Of a stretch of DNA of 64,000 nt, positions 1 to 10,738 are shown piece after piece. Every line of letters begins with the position of its first letter. Within the stretch, counting starts at the first letter, position 1. The stretch is from Pollutibacter soli (lineage in GTDB: Bacteria; Bacteroidota; Bacteroidia; Chitinophagales; Chitinophagaceae): NCBI GenBank assembly GCA_029269725.1, contig JARJHS010000002.1, positions 248,001 through 312,000 of the forward strand. Reading direction: 5' to 3'. The notes beneath the pieces were generated by a model that saw only the letters and a list, made by a program, of their open reading frames with translations, was not told where the DNA came from and ran no database searches. The position numbers were made by a program, and so were the translations under genes.

Positions 1-139
1 AGCCATTTTCAATCCACATTTTTCTTGTGATATCCATTTATTGAGTCAATTCCTGTGAATTAATTTTTTCTGGGTTGCGTCCGCAGAACCAGGTCTGCAT
101 ACCCTAAACAAATTAAACGGAAACAAAATTTTGTACCAG

Positions 140-3100
140 ATGTTTACCACCAACCTAAAGGGAAGGAACCTTCACCGGGTCATCCTTGCAATTCTTATTT
201 TCATTTTCGGGTTTGCTCTACAGCCCGCCGCACAGGTCAACTTTTCATTTAGTACACTGGCAGGAACAAGTGGATTGGATGGACCAACTACTATGCAATT
301 CGGTCCTGATGGGAAATTGTATGTCGGTACTGAAACCGGTAAAATTTTAGTTTACACGGTAAGTCAGACGGGTCCCACCAGTTATACGGTCGCCAGTACA
401 CAAACGATTACACTGGTGGCACAGATTCCCAACCATAACGACGACGGTTCGCTCTATACCGGTGCCTCTAATGTGCGCCAGGTTACGGGAATATTTGTGA
501 CGGGAACTTCTTCCAATCCAATTATATATGTGTCTTCGAGCGATCCCCGTGTAGGAGGTGGCGGTTCAGCAGGTGATGTAAACCTGGATACAAACTCAGG
601 CATGATTTCAAAACTCAGCTGGAATGGTAATACCTGGGAAAAAGTTGACCTCGTAAGAGGTTTGCCGCGTTCTGAAGAAAACCATGCGGTGAATGGTATG
701 ACCATCGACAAAAACACAGGTCAGATGTTTCTTGCAGTTGGGGGAAATACAAATGGTGGTGCTCCCTCCAACAATTTCGCATACCTGAATGAAACAGCAT
801 TATCAGGAGCGATACTCAAAATTGATTTAAACTATATCAGCACCCTTACTGTAAAAGGTGCCGGTAATAATAAATATGTTTACGATATACCAACGCTGAA
901 TGATCCGACAAGACCGGACATTGCTAACCCTGATTATGATCCTGCGGTAATTGGTTCTCCGCAGACAATCGATCAGGGTGATCCATTCGGCGGTAATGAC
1001 GGCCGTAACCAGGCAAAACTGATTCCTAATGGTCCGGTGCAGGTTTATTCGCCCGGTTACCGTAACCCTTATGACCTTGTAATTTCTAAGCTTCCAGGCA
1101 GAGAAGGTCGTATGTACACCATTGATAATGGCGCCAACTTCGGTTGGGGTGGTTATCCGAAGAACGTAAACACAACGAATATCAGCAACGAATATGTTGC
1201 TGGTGAACCCGGTTCCACTTCTGCTGCCGGGCCGGGATTGCCGGTCGTAAACAACCTGGATAATATGCACCTGGTATCAATGCCTGGTATGGCTCCGATA
1301 TATGGTGGTCAGCCAAATCCGATCAGGGCAAATCCTGCGGGTGCCGGTCTTTCCTGGAATGACGGTTCTATTGCAAATTTCAGTTTAACTCCCACTTCCG
1401 ACTGGCCGCCGGTCCCTCTCTCTATGGCGGACCCCAGGGAAAAGGACCTGCTGGTTCCAGGTGCCGGCGATGGAGCTCTGACAACTTTTGCAACTTCTAC
1501 AAATGGTATTACAGAATACACTTCCAGTAACTATTTCGGAGGTCAGATGGCTGGTGATATTCTCGCCGCAGACTTTTCAGGTATCATCTGGAGGATGAAA
1601 ATGAATGATGATGGTACAACGGTGGTAAGTAAAGAAATTTTCGCCAGCGGTTTCGGTGAAATCACGCTGGATGTGGTTGCGCAGGGAACCGGCGAAGTTT
1701 TTGAAGGAACGATCTGGACCTGCGATTACACCGCGGGTAAAATTTATGTATTTACTCCCCAGGGAAGTGTAAACTGTTCAGGCAATAATACAAGTACAAC
1801 ACTGGATGATGATGAAGATGGTTTCAGTAATAAAGATGAAGCAGACAATGGTACAAATCCATGTAATGCTTCCAGTTTCCCTTCTGATTTTGATGGTGAC
1901 GGTATCTCTAACCTGAACGATCCTGATGATGATAATGATGGTATTCTCGATATAAATGATTTCTTCCACAGGGACGCGCAGAACGGACAGGGTTCAGCAA
2001 GTACAATTTTATATCCGTTCCTGAATGGTAACCCGGGAACAGGATTGTATGGACTTGGTCTTACAGGCCTGATGTCCAACGGAACAAGTCCTGATGCGCT
2101 TTACAACCCGTTGAATGATGGATTCATCATGGGTGGTGCCGTAGGTTTGGTGAGCTTCCCCGCAGACCAGGGAACGGCTGTTACGAATACACAGAAAAAT
2201 GGATTTCAGTTTGGATATAAAGTAAACAGCTCATCTCCTTCTTTCACAGTACAGTCAAGCCTGATCGGTCCATTCTTTAATGCAGTTGACCAGGGTCAGT
2301 TGAATGCGAATCACCGCCAGGGTATCTATATCGGAAATGGCGACCAGGACAACTATCTGATGGTTGCTCTTTCGGGCGAAACCGGCGGCACCGCTCAAGG
2401 TATCCGTATTGTTATGGAGAATGCGGGAACGGTTACAAAAAATACGTTCTTTAGTGTTCCAAACATTCTGAGTGTAAACAACGTCTATCTCCATATGGAG
2501 GTGAATCCTGCAACCGGCGTGGTGACTGTGAAATACAGCACCAACGTAAACACTACGCCGGTAACGCTCGGAACGCCGATCACATTGACGGGCACGCTGT
2601 TGTCCACATTGCAGGGTCCAAATGCAATTGCGGTTGGTCTTATCGCTTCGAGTGGTTCAGCAACACCATTCTCTGCGAAGTGGGATTATATGAATATTCT
2701 TACAACGGCACCAGCTGTTGCAAATCCGGTGGCCGACCTGCAAACTACTGTAAACGGTGGTAGTCAGTTACTGGACCTCTCAAATGTATTCACTGATGAT
2801 AAAGGAAACAATAACCTTACACTAAGCATAGGAAGTAATTCCAAGCCTTCATTGGTATCTGCAACAATCAATGGTACAGCACTTACCTTGATGTTTGCTT
2901 CAGAAGATACCGGTACATCCTTTATCAGAATAAGAGCTACGGACAGTGATGGGTTCTTTGCGGAGGATGAGGTGAAAGTAAGTGTGGTGATGCCTCCTCC
3001 AACAACAAGTATTTTGATCAATGCGGGTGGCTCATTGGAAACCTTCGGGTCTGAAACATGGATTGAGGATCAGTATTACACAGGCGGGTCAAATTATACC

Positions 3101-6100
3101 AAGGTAACAGCCATTGACAATACAACCAGGGATGCTGTTTACCAGAGTGAGCGTTGGGGCGACTTCAGCTATGCGATACCGGTACCTATCGGAACATATA
3201 CAGTAAAACTGCATTTCGCTGATTTTTATTATTCTGAAATCAACAAACGCAAGTTCAATGTAGTGGTTGAAAACGGACAGGGTACACTCAACAACTATGA
3301 TATCGTTGCGAAAGCCGGAGGCGGAAGCAAAGCTGTGATTGAAACAATGAATAATATCTCTGTTGCAGATGGTATCCTGAACATCAGTTTCGTTTCACTG
3401 GTCGACTATGCGAAGCTTTCCGGTATTGAGATCATATCTGTATCCGGAGGTGGTGTAAACACTCCACCATTGGTTTCCAACCCGATCCCGGATCAGCAGG
3501 TGGAGGTAAACACGCCCAGCATTACGATGAGTGTTGCCAAAGTGTTTACGGATAATAATGGTCCATCCAACCTGGTGTTGAGCGTGAGCGGCAATTCAAA
3601 TACGGGATTGGTGACCGGTGCCACAATTACCAACAACTTCCTCAAACTCAAATTTGCAGCGGGCGCTACCGGTTCAGCGGATCTGAAAATTAAAGCGACA
3701 GATGCCGGCGGTTTGTTTGTTGAACAACAATTCAAAGTAGAGGTACTGAACAATATGCCAGCTCCTTCCACTGCCATACGGATCAATAGCGGAGGTGGCG
3801 CGCTTACGCATGACGGTAAGGCCTGGATTGCTGATAAATACTTCATTGGAGGTACAACTTACTCCAACGGCAATGCTATTGGCAATACCACGAATGATGC
3901 CATGCACCAGGACGAGCGCACTGAGAATTTCAGTTACGCTATTCCGTTGCCGAACGGTATCTACGGCGTTCGCATACATGAAGCCGAATTGTTCTGGGAG
4001 CAGCCAAATAAACGCTTGCTCAACGTTAACATAGAAAACAACCAGGGCGCATTAACCAACTATGATATTTATGCTCAGGCCGGAGGTTCATACAAAGCTG
4101 TCGTAGAGGAGTTCCATAACATTTATGTAAACGATGGGGTAATGAACATCAGTTTTGCATCTGTTCTGGACAATGCGAAAGTTTCAGGTATTGAAATTTT
4201 CTCTCAACCCGGAAGTGTGAATACAGAACCTGAAGTGGTTAACCCGATCCCGACACAGAACGTGTATAAGAATACACCTTCAAAGACGATCAGCCTGGCC
4301 AATGTATTTACAGATAACAATGGCGCAAATACATTAACATTCACAGTAACCGGAAACAGTAATGCAGCACTTATAACAGGTGCAACTATTACAGGAACAA
4401 ACCTGGTGATGACCATTGCGCCAAATTCAACGGGTCTTGCAGCAATGAGGATCAAGGCGACAGATGCCCAGGGTTTGTTTGTTGAAGATGAGTTCCAGGT
4501 GAATGTTCAGGCTCAACAGACCTTAACAAGCTTCAAGATGGCTACGGGTAGTCCTGGCTTTTCTTTCCGTGGACAAACCTGGAGCAATGACCTGTATTTC
4601 GAAGGCGGCTGGGTGTATTCTGACACATTCGCCGTGGTTACTAATTCAGACAACAAAAGACTGTACCAATATGAGCGTGACGGTGATATCAAATACCATA
4701 TTCCTGTAATCCCGGGATTGTATACAGTAAAACTGCATTTTGCAGATCTGTACTGGACACAACCTGGTCAACGTGTTTTCAAACTCGATGTTGAGTCAGG
4801 CAAGTATGTATGGAACACATTCGATATCGTTGCGAAGGCTGGTGGAATTAAAAAAGCGTATATCGAAACCATCGATAGTGTTGATCTTTCAGATGGTTTC
4901 CTGGACTTCCAGTTACATTCCATCATAGACAATCCAAAAATTTCAGGTGTGGAGATCATACCTTACACTGGTGGAGAGAACGTGGCTCCTGAATTGTTAA
5001 TACCGATACCTGATCAGCAGGTACTGGTAAATCCCGCGGTTATAAAAATTCCTGTCAATACTATGTTCAGTGATGACAAGGGTTTCCCGGATCTTTATCG
5101 TGAAATTTCATCCAATACAAACAGTAATCTTTTATCGGCGGAAGTAATCAGTGACACCCTGAGAATATCGGTGAAACCGAACCAGACCGGTACAGCAGTA
5201 CTGAAGTTCAGGGCAACTGATGCGCAGGGACTTTGGGTGGAAGATGAATTTGAAGTGAAAGTACTGTTGTCTGCTCCGCCGACAACAATCAGGATTGATG
5301 CAGGCAGTACAACGAATCAAACCTTTGGATCTGAAACATGGATTGCTGATCAGTATTTTGTTGGTGGTTATGTAAATACGAACACCAATGATATTTCGAA
5401 CTCAACTATCGATCCGGTTTACCAGAGTGAGCGTTGGGATAATCATGCTTATAATATCCCGGTAATCAATGGAACGTATTCTGTAAAACTGCATTTCTCT
5501 GAAAGCAATTATAATGTGGCAGGTTCCAGGAAGTTCAATGTAAACATCGAGAACGGCCAGGGCGGTTTGAACAACTATGACATCTTTGCGAAGGCCGGTG
5601 GCCAGAACAAAGCAATTATTGAAACGTTCAATAACATCCTCATTAATGATGGTACATTAAATATCAATTTCATAAATGTGGTGGGTAACGCGAAAGTCTG
5701 CGGTATTGAGATTTTGCCCTACTCTGCAGCAAACGCAGCACCTACCGTTGCCAATAATATCCCTGACCAGGCGATTGCCTATAATACAGTTTCAAAACAG
5801 ATCAGCCTGGCTACAACATTTAATGATAATAATGGAGTAGCGAACCTGACTTTTTCTGTTACAGGAAATACAAATACAGCTGTGGTTACGAGCGCAACGT
5901 TGAATGGAAGTAACCTTGTTCTGTTGTTTGGTGCAAATCAATCCGGAACAACAAAAATCAAAGTGAGAGCTACAGATGCTCAGGGATTGTTTGTTGAAGA
6001 CGAATTCAATGTAACAGTATATCCTGAGGGTCCGCTTCCTGTAGCTCCGGTAATCAACAATGCAGTTCCCGATCAGACCGTAAATCTCGGAACAGTTAAT

Positions 6101-9100
6101 AAGGTGATTTCTTTGGTGAATGTATTCTCTGATGATGAAGGTGATGCAAACATGACTTACTCTGTTACAGGAAATACAAACACTGCTTTAATCACCAGTG
6201 CTGTTGTAAGCGGAACGAACCTGACATTAACTTTTGCACCTGGAGTAACAGGTACAGCGAATATCAAGATCAGGTCAACTGACAGCGATGCCTTGTTTGC
6301 CGAAGATGAGTTTAAAGTTGATGTGATGGATATTCCAGAAACGCATATCATGATTGCGTCAGGAGGTCCCGGCCATACCTTCGGAACAGAGGTGTGGAGT
6401 GCTGATAAAAATTTCAACGGAGGAAACGCATACGGTTCCGCAATTGCAATTGCCAATACCACCAATGATCAGCTATATCAGAATGAACGTTGGGGTAACC
6501 ATTCTTATAGTATTCCTGTTCCAAACGGAAACTATACAGTGAAGTTGCATTTTGCTGAGATCTTCCATACAGCTACCGGCCAGCGTATTTTCAATGTAAA
6601 CGTGGAGAATGGACAGAAGACACTGACTAACTATGATATCGTGGCGAAAGCTGGCGGTGGAGCCAAGGCAGTGATTGAAACATTGACGAATATTAATGTA
6701 ACCGACGGAAGCGTATCAATTACATTTACAGGTGTAACTGATAATGCGAAAGTATCAGGTATCGAAGTGATCAGTACAGGTGTTGCAAACTCAGCTCCTG
6801 TTGTAACGACACCAATTCCTGATCAGACAGTTGCTGTAGGAACAGCTTCAAAAGTGATCAGCATTGCCAATGTGTTCACAGATAATGCTGGTGCGGCTAA
6901 CATGACCTTCACCGTTAGTGGCAACACAAATACGGCACTGGTTACAGCAGCAACCATCAGCGGTACCAACCTGACATTAACCTTCGGTACAGGAGTTACA
7001 GGAACATCTACAATTAAAGTAAAAGCTACTGATGCCGGTGGGTTGTTTGTTGAGGATGATTTTGTGGTGACGATCGCCAATACGGCTCCTGTGGTTGCTA
7101 CACCAATTGCTGATCAGACAGTACCCGGTGGAACAGTTTCTAAGCTGGTGAACCTGTCAGGTGTTTTCACTGATAATGGTGGCGCAGCTAACCTGACACT
7201 CACAGTCAGTGGAAATACAAATACAGCGCTGGTAACAGGTGCTGCCATTACAGGCACAGATCTGAATCTGACTTTCGGTGCAGGAGTACTCGGTTCTTCA
7301 ACAATAAAAGTGAAAGCAACTGATGCAGGTGGATTGTTTGTTGAAGATGAGTTTATTGTTACGGTTTCAGCGGCCAACACAGCTCCGGTGGTAACAACGC
7401 CGATTCCTGATCAGCAGATCGTGACAGGTACAACAAGTAAAGTAGTGAGCCTGGCAAACGTGTTCACGGATAACGGAGGTGCAGCTAATATAACGCTGGC
7501 GGTTAGTGGAAATACCAATACAACACTGATCACGGCAGCAACCATCAGCGGCACCAACCTGACACTCACCGTAGGAGCAGGTAAAACAGGTACAGCTACC
7601 ATTAAAATAAGAGCAACTGATGCGCAGGGATTGTTTGTAGAAGATGATTTCATCGTAACTGTGGCAGCCAATGCCAAACCAGTGATAGTAAGCGCATATC
7701 CTGATATTGTTTTTGGATTAAACCAGCAGACATCTGCTACCATCAGCCTGGCCAATGTGTTTGATGATGATGGCGGCAAGGCTAACCTGGTACTCAGCAT
7801 TCCTGCATACACAAACCCGGCAATGATTCCTACTGCAACGATTAGTGGTACAAATCTCACGATGACTTTTGCAGCAGGTATCACTGGTACATCAACATTC
7901 AGGGTTCGTGCAACTGATGCACAGGGACAATTTATTGAGGATGCATTTTATGTAAGAGTTCTCGCAGGTCCTCCAACTGTGGCAAATCCATTGTCTGACC
8001 AACTACTTAGCCAGGGTACTACATCCAAGGTAATCAGCATTGCCAACGTGTTTGCTGATAACGGAGGTGTCGCCAATCTCACCTACACAGTAAGTGGTAA
8101 TTCAAATCCGGCACTGGTTACGGGTTCAGCGATCAGCGGAACGAACCTTACGCTCACCTTAACTGGTCAACCGGGAACTTCTAACATCAAAGTGAAAGCG
8201 ACGGATCTTGCAGGTCTTTCTGTAGAAGACGAGTTCGTGGTGACTATAAGTGACGTTGTAATTCCTGGTAATACACCACCGGTGGTGAGCACGCCTATCG
8301 CTGACGAGAACCTTGTGGTTGGAGTTGCGAGTAAAGTAATCAGCCTTGCGAATACATTCACAGATAATGGCGGTGCTGCCAATATAACGTTGTCAGTTTC
8401 CGGAAACACAAATACGGCTCTTATTTCTGCAGCAACTATCAGCGGAACGAATCTGACACTGAAATTTGTAGCAGCTAAAACAGGAACTGCCACAATTAAA
8501 GTGAAAGCAACTGATGCAGGTGCGCTTTCTGTAGAGGATGAGTTTGTAGTGACTGTAGCAGCAAATGCGAAACCAGTGGTGGTGAATGCATATCCAGATG
8601 TAGTTTATGGTGTGGGTCAGCAGACTTCAGCCACAATCAATCTGTCCAATGTGTTTGATGATGATGGCGGCAAAGCCAACCTGGTGCTGAGTATCCCGGC
8701 ATACACAAATCCTGCTATGATACCTGCGGCAACCATCAGCGGAACAAATCTGACTATGACCTTCGCAGCTGGTGTAACCGGTACTTCAACATTCAGGGTT
8801 CGCGCAACCGATGCACAAGGCCAGTTCATTGAAGATGCGTTTTATGTGAGGGTGCTGGCCGGACCGCCAACAGTTGCAAATCCGATTCCGGATCAGACCA
8901 TTACAGCGGGAACAACTTCGAAAGTGATCAGCATTGCAAATGTCTTTGCAGATAACGGCGGAGTTGCCAACCTGACCTATTCCATCAGCGGCAATACAAA
9001 TACCACGATGGTTAGCGGAGCAACAATCAGTGGAACAAATCTGACACTGACATTCGCTACAGGTCAATCAGGAGTCGCAAACGTGAAAGTGAAAGCAATG

Positions 9101-10480
9101 GATCTGGCAGGTCTTTCAGTAGAAGACGAATTCACAGTCACGATCGCAGGTGTGCTTTCTGCTCCTGTCGTGAGTACGCCGATACCTGATCAGTCAGTGA
9201 ACCAGGGAACAGCAACCAAGGTGATCAGCCTGGCAAATACTTTCACTGATGAAAAAGGTGCAGCGAACATCACACTGAGCGTAACAGGAAATACGAATAC
9301 GGCTCTTGTAACAGGTGCAACAATCAGCGGAACAAACCTGACACTGACATTCGCAGCAAACCTTACTGGTTCGGCAATTATCAAAGTGAAAGCGCTTGAC
9401 AATGACAACCTGTTTGTTGAAGATGACTTTAAAGTTGATGTTGTTTCAACGACACCAACAACACTCATCAGAATTGCAGCAGGTGGTGCAGGTCATACAT
9501 TTGGTTCTGAGGTTTGGGGCGCAGATCAGTACTTCTCTGGTGGTAATGCTTATGGTGAAACAACAGCAATTGCCAACACAACAAATGATCTTCTTTATCA
9601 GAACGAACGTTGGGGTAATACCACCTACAGCATACCGGTGCCAAATGGTCTGTACACAGTTAAACTGCACTTCGCAGAGATATTCTTCAGCACAACTGGT
9701 CAAAGGGTATTCAATGTGAATGTGGAAGGTGGACAAGGCGCACTCAATAACTATGACATCGTTGCGAAAGCAGGTGGCGGAGCAACAGCGGTAGTTGAAC
9801 AATTCACCAATGTGAACGTGGCAGATGGAAACGTAACAATAGCACTGACTGGCATAACAGATAATGCGAAGATTTCAGGTATCGAGGTTATCTCTAACGC
9901 AACCGGTGGTGGTAACACAAGAGTGATGCTCAACAGCACTATCGATGTCAAACCAAGCAATGATATTGTGGAAGTGAACTGGACTTCAGGTGATCGTACC
10001 GATGGTGAATATACAGTTGAAAGATCAGCAGATGGTAAAGTGTTCGAATCATTGCAGACAACAGTTGTGTCGAAGAATGATAAGAAGAGCCTGGTCAGAA
10101 GATATGCTGATATGACACCATTGAACGGCGTATCATACTACAGGATTAAACGCGGTGCGAAAGATGGTTTGGCTGCAAGCTACTCACCTGTTAAACAAGT
10201 GACACTTACAACAAATCACCACAGCTTCCTGGTATATCCGAACCCGAATAATACCGGAGTTCTATTCCTCGAATTCCCTAAAGAACTGGGAATGCAGGAA
10301 AATCTGAAGATCCGCGTACTAAGTCTCCAGGGTGCAGTTCTATATCAGCAGACACAGACAGACCGCGCAGGAATTCTGTTGAAACTCAACCTGCCAAGGA
10401 CGATCGCAAATGGTACTTACATCGTTGAAATTGAGAAGAACGGAAAACGACACCATTCAAGGTTTATCCTGAACAGATAA
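140..10480 (+). CDS. Giant T9SS-secreted multidomain protein with propeller, 15 Ig-like repeats and 6 malectin domains
   Basis: About 3446 residues. The ATG at 140 is preferred to an in-frame TTG at 131. A signal peptide (hydrophobic stretch ILAILIFIFGFALQ, ending near AAQ) is followed by a glucose/sorbosone dehydrogenase-like beta-propeller (about residues 36-545; motifs GPDGKLYVG, ENHAVNGM, GYRNPYDL). Next come an Asp-rich thrombospondin-3-like calcium stretch (about 553-615), a LamG-like beta-sandwich (about 620-860), then cadherin/Ig-like repeats (P-I-P-D-Q ... VFTDN ... IKVKATDA.GL.VED) mixed with six malectin domains (starting near 960, 1215, 1465, 1719, 2072, 3110), an FN3-like module and a T9SS type A sorting domain (from YPNPN, last 90 residues). 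Malectin domains in this phylum are thought to bind carbohydrate. A cell-surface or secreted glycan-binding role, perhaps with sugar oxidation, is inferred; no activity is shown. Confidence 0.85.
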   Translation: MFTTNLKGRNLHRVILAILIFIFGFALQPAAQVNFSFSTLAGTSGLDGPTTMQFGPDGKLYVGTETGKILVYTVSQTGPTSYTVASTQTITLVAQIPNHNDDGSLYTGASNVRQVTGIFVTGTSSNPIIYVSSSDPRVGGGGSAGDVNLDTNSGMISKLSWNGNTWEKVDLVRGLPRSEENHAVNGMTIDKNTGQMFLAVGGNTNGGAPSNNFAYLNETALSGAILKIDLNYISTLTVKGAGNNKYVYDIPTLNDPTRPDIANPDYDPAVIGSPQTIDQGDPFGGNDGRNQAKLIPNGPVQVYSPGYRNPYDLVISKLPGREGRMYTIDNGANFGWGGYPKNVNTTNISNEYVAGEPGSTSAAGPGLPVVNNLDNMHLVSMPGMAPIYGGQPNPIRANPAGAGLSWNDGSIANFSLTPTSDWPPVPLSMADPREKDLLVPGAGDGALTTFATSTNGITEYTSSNYFGGQMAGDILAADFSGIIWRMKMNDDGTTVVSKEIFASGFGEITLDVVAQGTGEVFEGTIWTCDYTAGKIYVFTPQGSVNCSGNNTSTTLDDDEDGFSNKDEADNGTNPCNASSFPSDFDGDGISNLNDPDDDNDGILDINDFFHRDAQNGQGSASTILYPFLNGNPGTGLYGLGLTGLMSNGTSPDALYNPLNDGFIMGGAVGLVSFPADQGTAVTNTQKNGFQFGYKVNSSSPSFTVQSSLIGPFFNAVDQGQLNANHRQGIYIGNGDQDNYLMVALSGETGGTAQGIRIVMENAGTVTKNTFFSVPNILSVNNVYLHMEVNPATGVVTVKYSTNVNTTPVTLGTPITLTGTLLSTLQGPNAIAVGLIASSGSATPFSAKWDYMNILTTAPAVANPVADLQTTVNGGSQLLDLSNVFTDDKGNNNLTLSIGSNSKPSLVSATINGTALTLMFASEDTGTSFIRIRATDSDGFFAEDEVKVSVVMPPPTTSILINAGGSLETFGSETWIEDQYYTGGSNYTKVTAIDNTTRDAVYQSERWGDFSYAIPVPIGTYTVKLHFADFYYSEINKRKFNVVVENGQGTLNNYDIVAKAGGGSKAVIETMNNISVADGILNISFVSLVDYAKLSGIEIISVSGGGVNTPPLVSNPIPDQQVEVNTPSITMSVAKVFTDNNGPSNLVLSVSGNSNTGLVTGATITNNFLKLKFAAGATGSADLKIKATDAGGLFVEQQFKVEVLNNMPAPSTAIRINSGGGALTHDGKAWIADKYFIGGTTYSNGNAIGNTTNDAMHQDERTENFSYAIPLPNGIYGVRIHEAELFWEQPNKRLLNVNIENNQGALTNYDIYAQAGGSYKAVVEEFHNIYVNDGVMNISFASVLDNAKVSGIEIFSQPGSVNTEPEVVNPIPTQNVYKNTPSKTISLANVFTDNNGANTLTFTVTGNSNAALITGATITGTNLVMTIAPNSTGLAAMRIKATDAQGLFVEDEFQVNVQAQQTLTSFKMATGSPGFSFRGQTWSNDLYFEGGWVYSDTFAVVTNSDNKRLYQYERDGDIKYHIPVIPGLYTVKLHFADLYWTQPGQRVFKLDVESGKYVWNTFDIVAKAGGIKKAYIETIDSVDLSDGFLDFQLHSIIDNPKISGVEIIPYTGGENVAPELLIPIPDQQVLVNPAVIKIPVNTMFSDDKGFPDLYREISSNTNSNLLSAEVISDTLRISVKPNQTGTAVLKFRATDAQGLWVEDEFEVKVLLSAPPTTIRIDAGSTTNQTFGSETWIADQYFVGGYVNTNTNDISNSTIDPVYQSERWDNHAYNIPVINGTYSVKLHFSESNYNVAGSRKFNVNIENGQGGLNNYDIFAKAGGQNKAIIETFNNILINDGTLNINFINVVGNAKVCGIEILPYSAANAAPTVANNIPDQAIAYNTVSKQISLATTFNDNNGVANLTFSVTGNTNTAVVTSATLNGSNLVLLFGANQSGTTKIKVRATDAQGLFVEDEFNVTVYPEGPLPVAPVINNAVPDQTVNLGTVNKVISLVNVFSDDEGDANMTYSVTGNTNTALITSAVVSGTNLTLTFAPGVTGTANIKIRSTDSDALFAEDEFKVDVMDIPETHIMIASGGPGHTFGTEVWSADKNFNGGNAYGSAIAIANTTNDQLYQNERWGNHSYSIPVPNGNYTVKLHFAEIFHTATGQRIFNVNVENGQKTLTNYDIVAKAGGGAKAVIETLTNINVTDGSVSITFTGVTDNAKVSGIEVISTGVANSAPVVTTPIPDQTVAVGTASKVISIANVFTDNAGAANMTFTVSGNTNTALVTAATISGTNLTLTFGTGVTGTSTIKVKATDAGGLFVEDDFVVTIANTAPVVATPIADQTVPGGTVSKLVNLSGVFTDNGGAANLTLTVSGNTNTALVTGAAITGTDLNLTFGAGVLGSSTIKVKATDAGGLFVEDEFIVTVSAANTAPVVTTPIPDQQIVTGTTSKVVSLANVFTDNGGAANITLAVSGNTNTTLITAATISGTNLTLTVGAGKTGTATIKIRATDAQGLFVEDDFIVTVAANAKPVIVSAYPDIVFGLNQQTSATISLANVFDDDGGKANLVLSIPAYTNPAMIPTATISGTNLTMTFAAGITGTSTFRVRATDAQGQFIEDAFYVRVLAGPPTVANPLSDQLLSQGTTSKVISIANVFADNGGVANLTYTVSGNSNPALVTGSAISGTNLTLTLTGQPGTSNIKVKATDLAGLSVEDEFVVTISDVVIPGNTPPVVSTPIADENLVVGVASKVISLANTFTDNGGAANITLSVSGNTNTALISAATISGTNLTLKFVAAKTGTATIKVKATDAGALSVEDEFVVTVAANAKPVVVNAYPDVVYGVGQQTSATINLSNVFDDDGGKANLVLSIPAYTNPAMIPAATISGTNLTMTFAAGVTGTSTFRVRATDAQGQFIEDAFYVRVLAGPPTVANPIPDQTITAGTTSKVISIANVFADNGGVANLTYSISGNTNTTMVSGATISGTNLTLTFATGQSGVANVKVKAMDLAGLSVEDEFTVTIAGVLSAPVVSTPIPDQSVNQGTATKVISLANTFTDEKGAANITLSVTGNTNTALVTGATISGTNLTLTFAANLTGSAIIKVKALDNDNLFVEDDFKVDVVSTTPTTLIRIAAGGAGHTFGSEVWGADQYFSGGNAYGETTAIANTTNDLLYQNERWGNTTYSIPVPNGLYTVKLHFAEIFFSTTGQRVFNVNVEGGQGALNNYDIVAKAGGGATAVVEQFTNVNVADGNVTIALTGITDNAKISGIEVISNATGGGNTRVMLNSTIDVKPSNDIVEVNWTSGDRTDGEYTVERSADGKVFESLQTTVVSKNDKKSLVRRYADMTPLNGVSYYRIKRGAKDGLAASYSPVKQVTLTTNHHSFLVYPNPNNTGVLFLEFPKELGMQENLKIRVLSLQGAVLYQQTQTDRAGILLKLNLPRTIANGTYIVEIEKNGKRHHSRFILNR
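7380..9165 (+). repeat. Duplicated three-domain block inside the giant protein (period about 894 bp)
   Basis: Three consecutive Ig-like repeats starting near 7380 are repeated in the same order from about 8274. The marker segment beginning NAKPV starts at 7670 in the first copy and 8564 in the second, 894 bp (298 codons) apart. The next roughly 100 residues (DDDGGKANLVLSIPAYTNPA, then FYVRVLAGPPTVANP) are nearly identical in both copies, while other repeats in the protein differ more. This shows growth by in-frame tandem duplication. Confidence 0.8.
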
Positions 10481-10516
10481 TAACGAACGTCCGAAAAACC
10501 CCGTATAGAAAAACAA

Positions 10517-10547
10517 GGCTGGCTCCAAAGGAGCCGGCCTTTTTCTT
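10517..10547 (+). terminator. Rho-independent terminator after the giant gene
   Basis: A 10-bp stem (GGCTGGCTCC / GGAGCCGGCC, one G-U pair) with an AAA loop is followed by TTTTTC. It lies 36 bp after the stop codon. Confidence 0.85.
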
Positions 10548-10738
10548 TACCATGGTTGAATATTTTGAAAATTGCTACCTTCAAATTAATGCAGCTACCC
10601 TGGTGCTGGATTTTTTACTTCTTGAAAGTGTGAAAACTTCTTCCGGTTCTCTTTCTGATCGTAGCATCGTTTCTATGTAAATAAATGATGGCAGATATTT
10701 TGCTCGGTTCCATCCACAGAAAATTCAATCGTTGTTTT

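Noticed and set aside
454-9960. Many long minus-strand open frames inside the giant gene, some sharing repeated peptides such as SSTNNPPASVAF
   Set aside because: They are antisense reflections of the Ig-like repeats on the plus strand, with no start context and no domain of their own.
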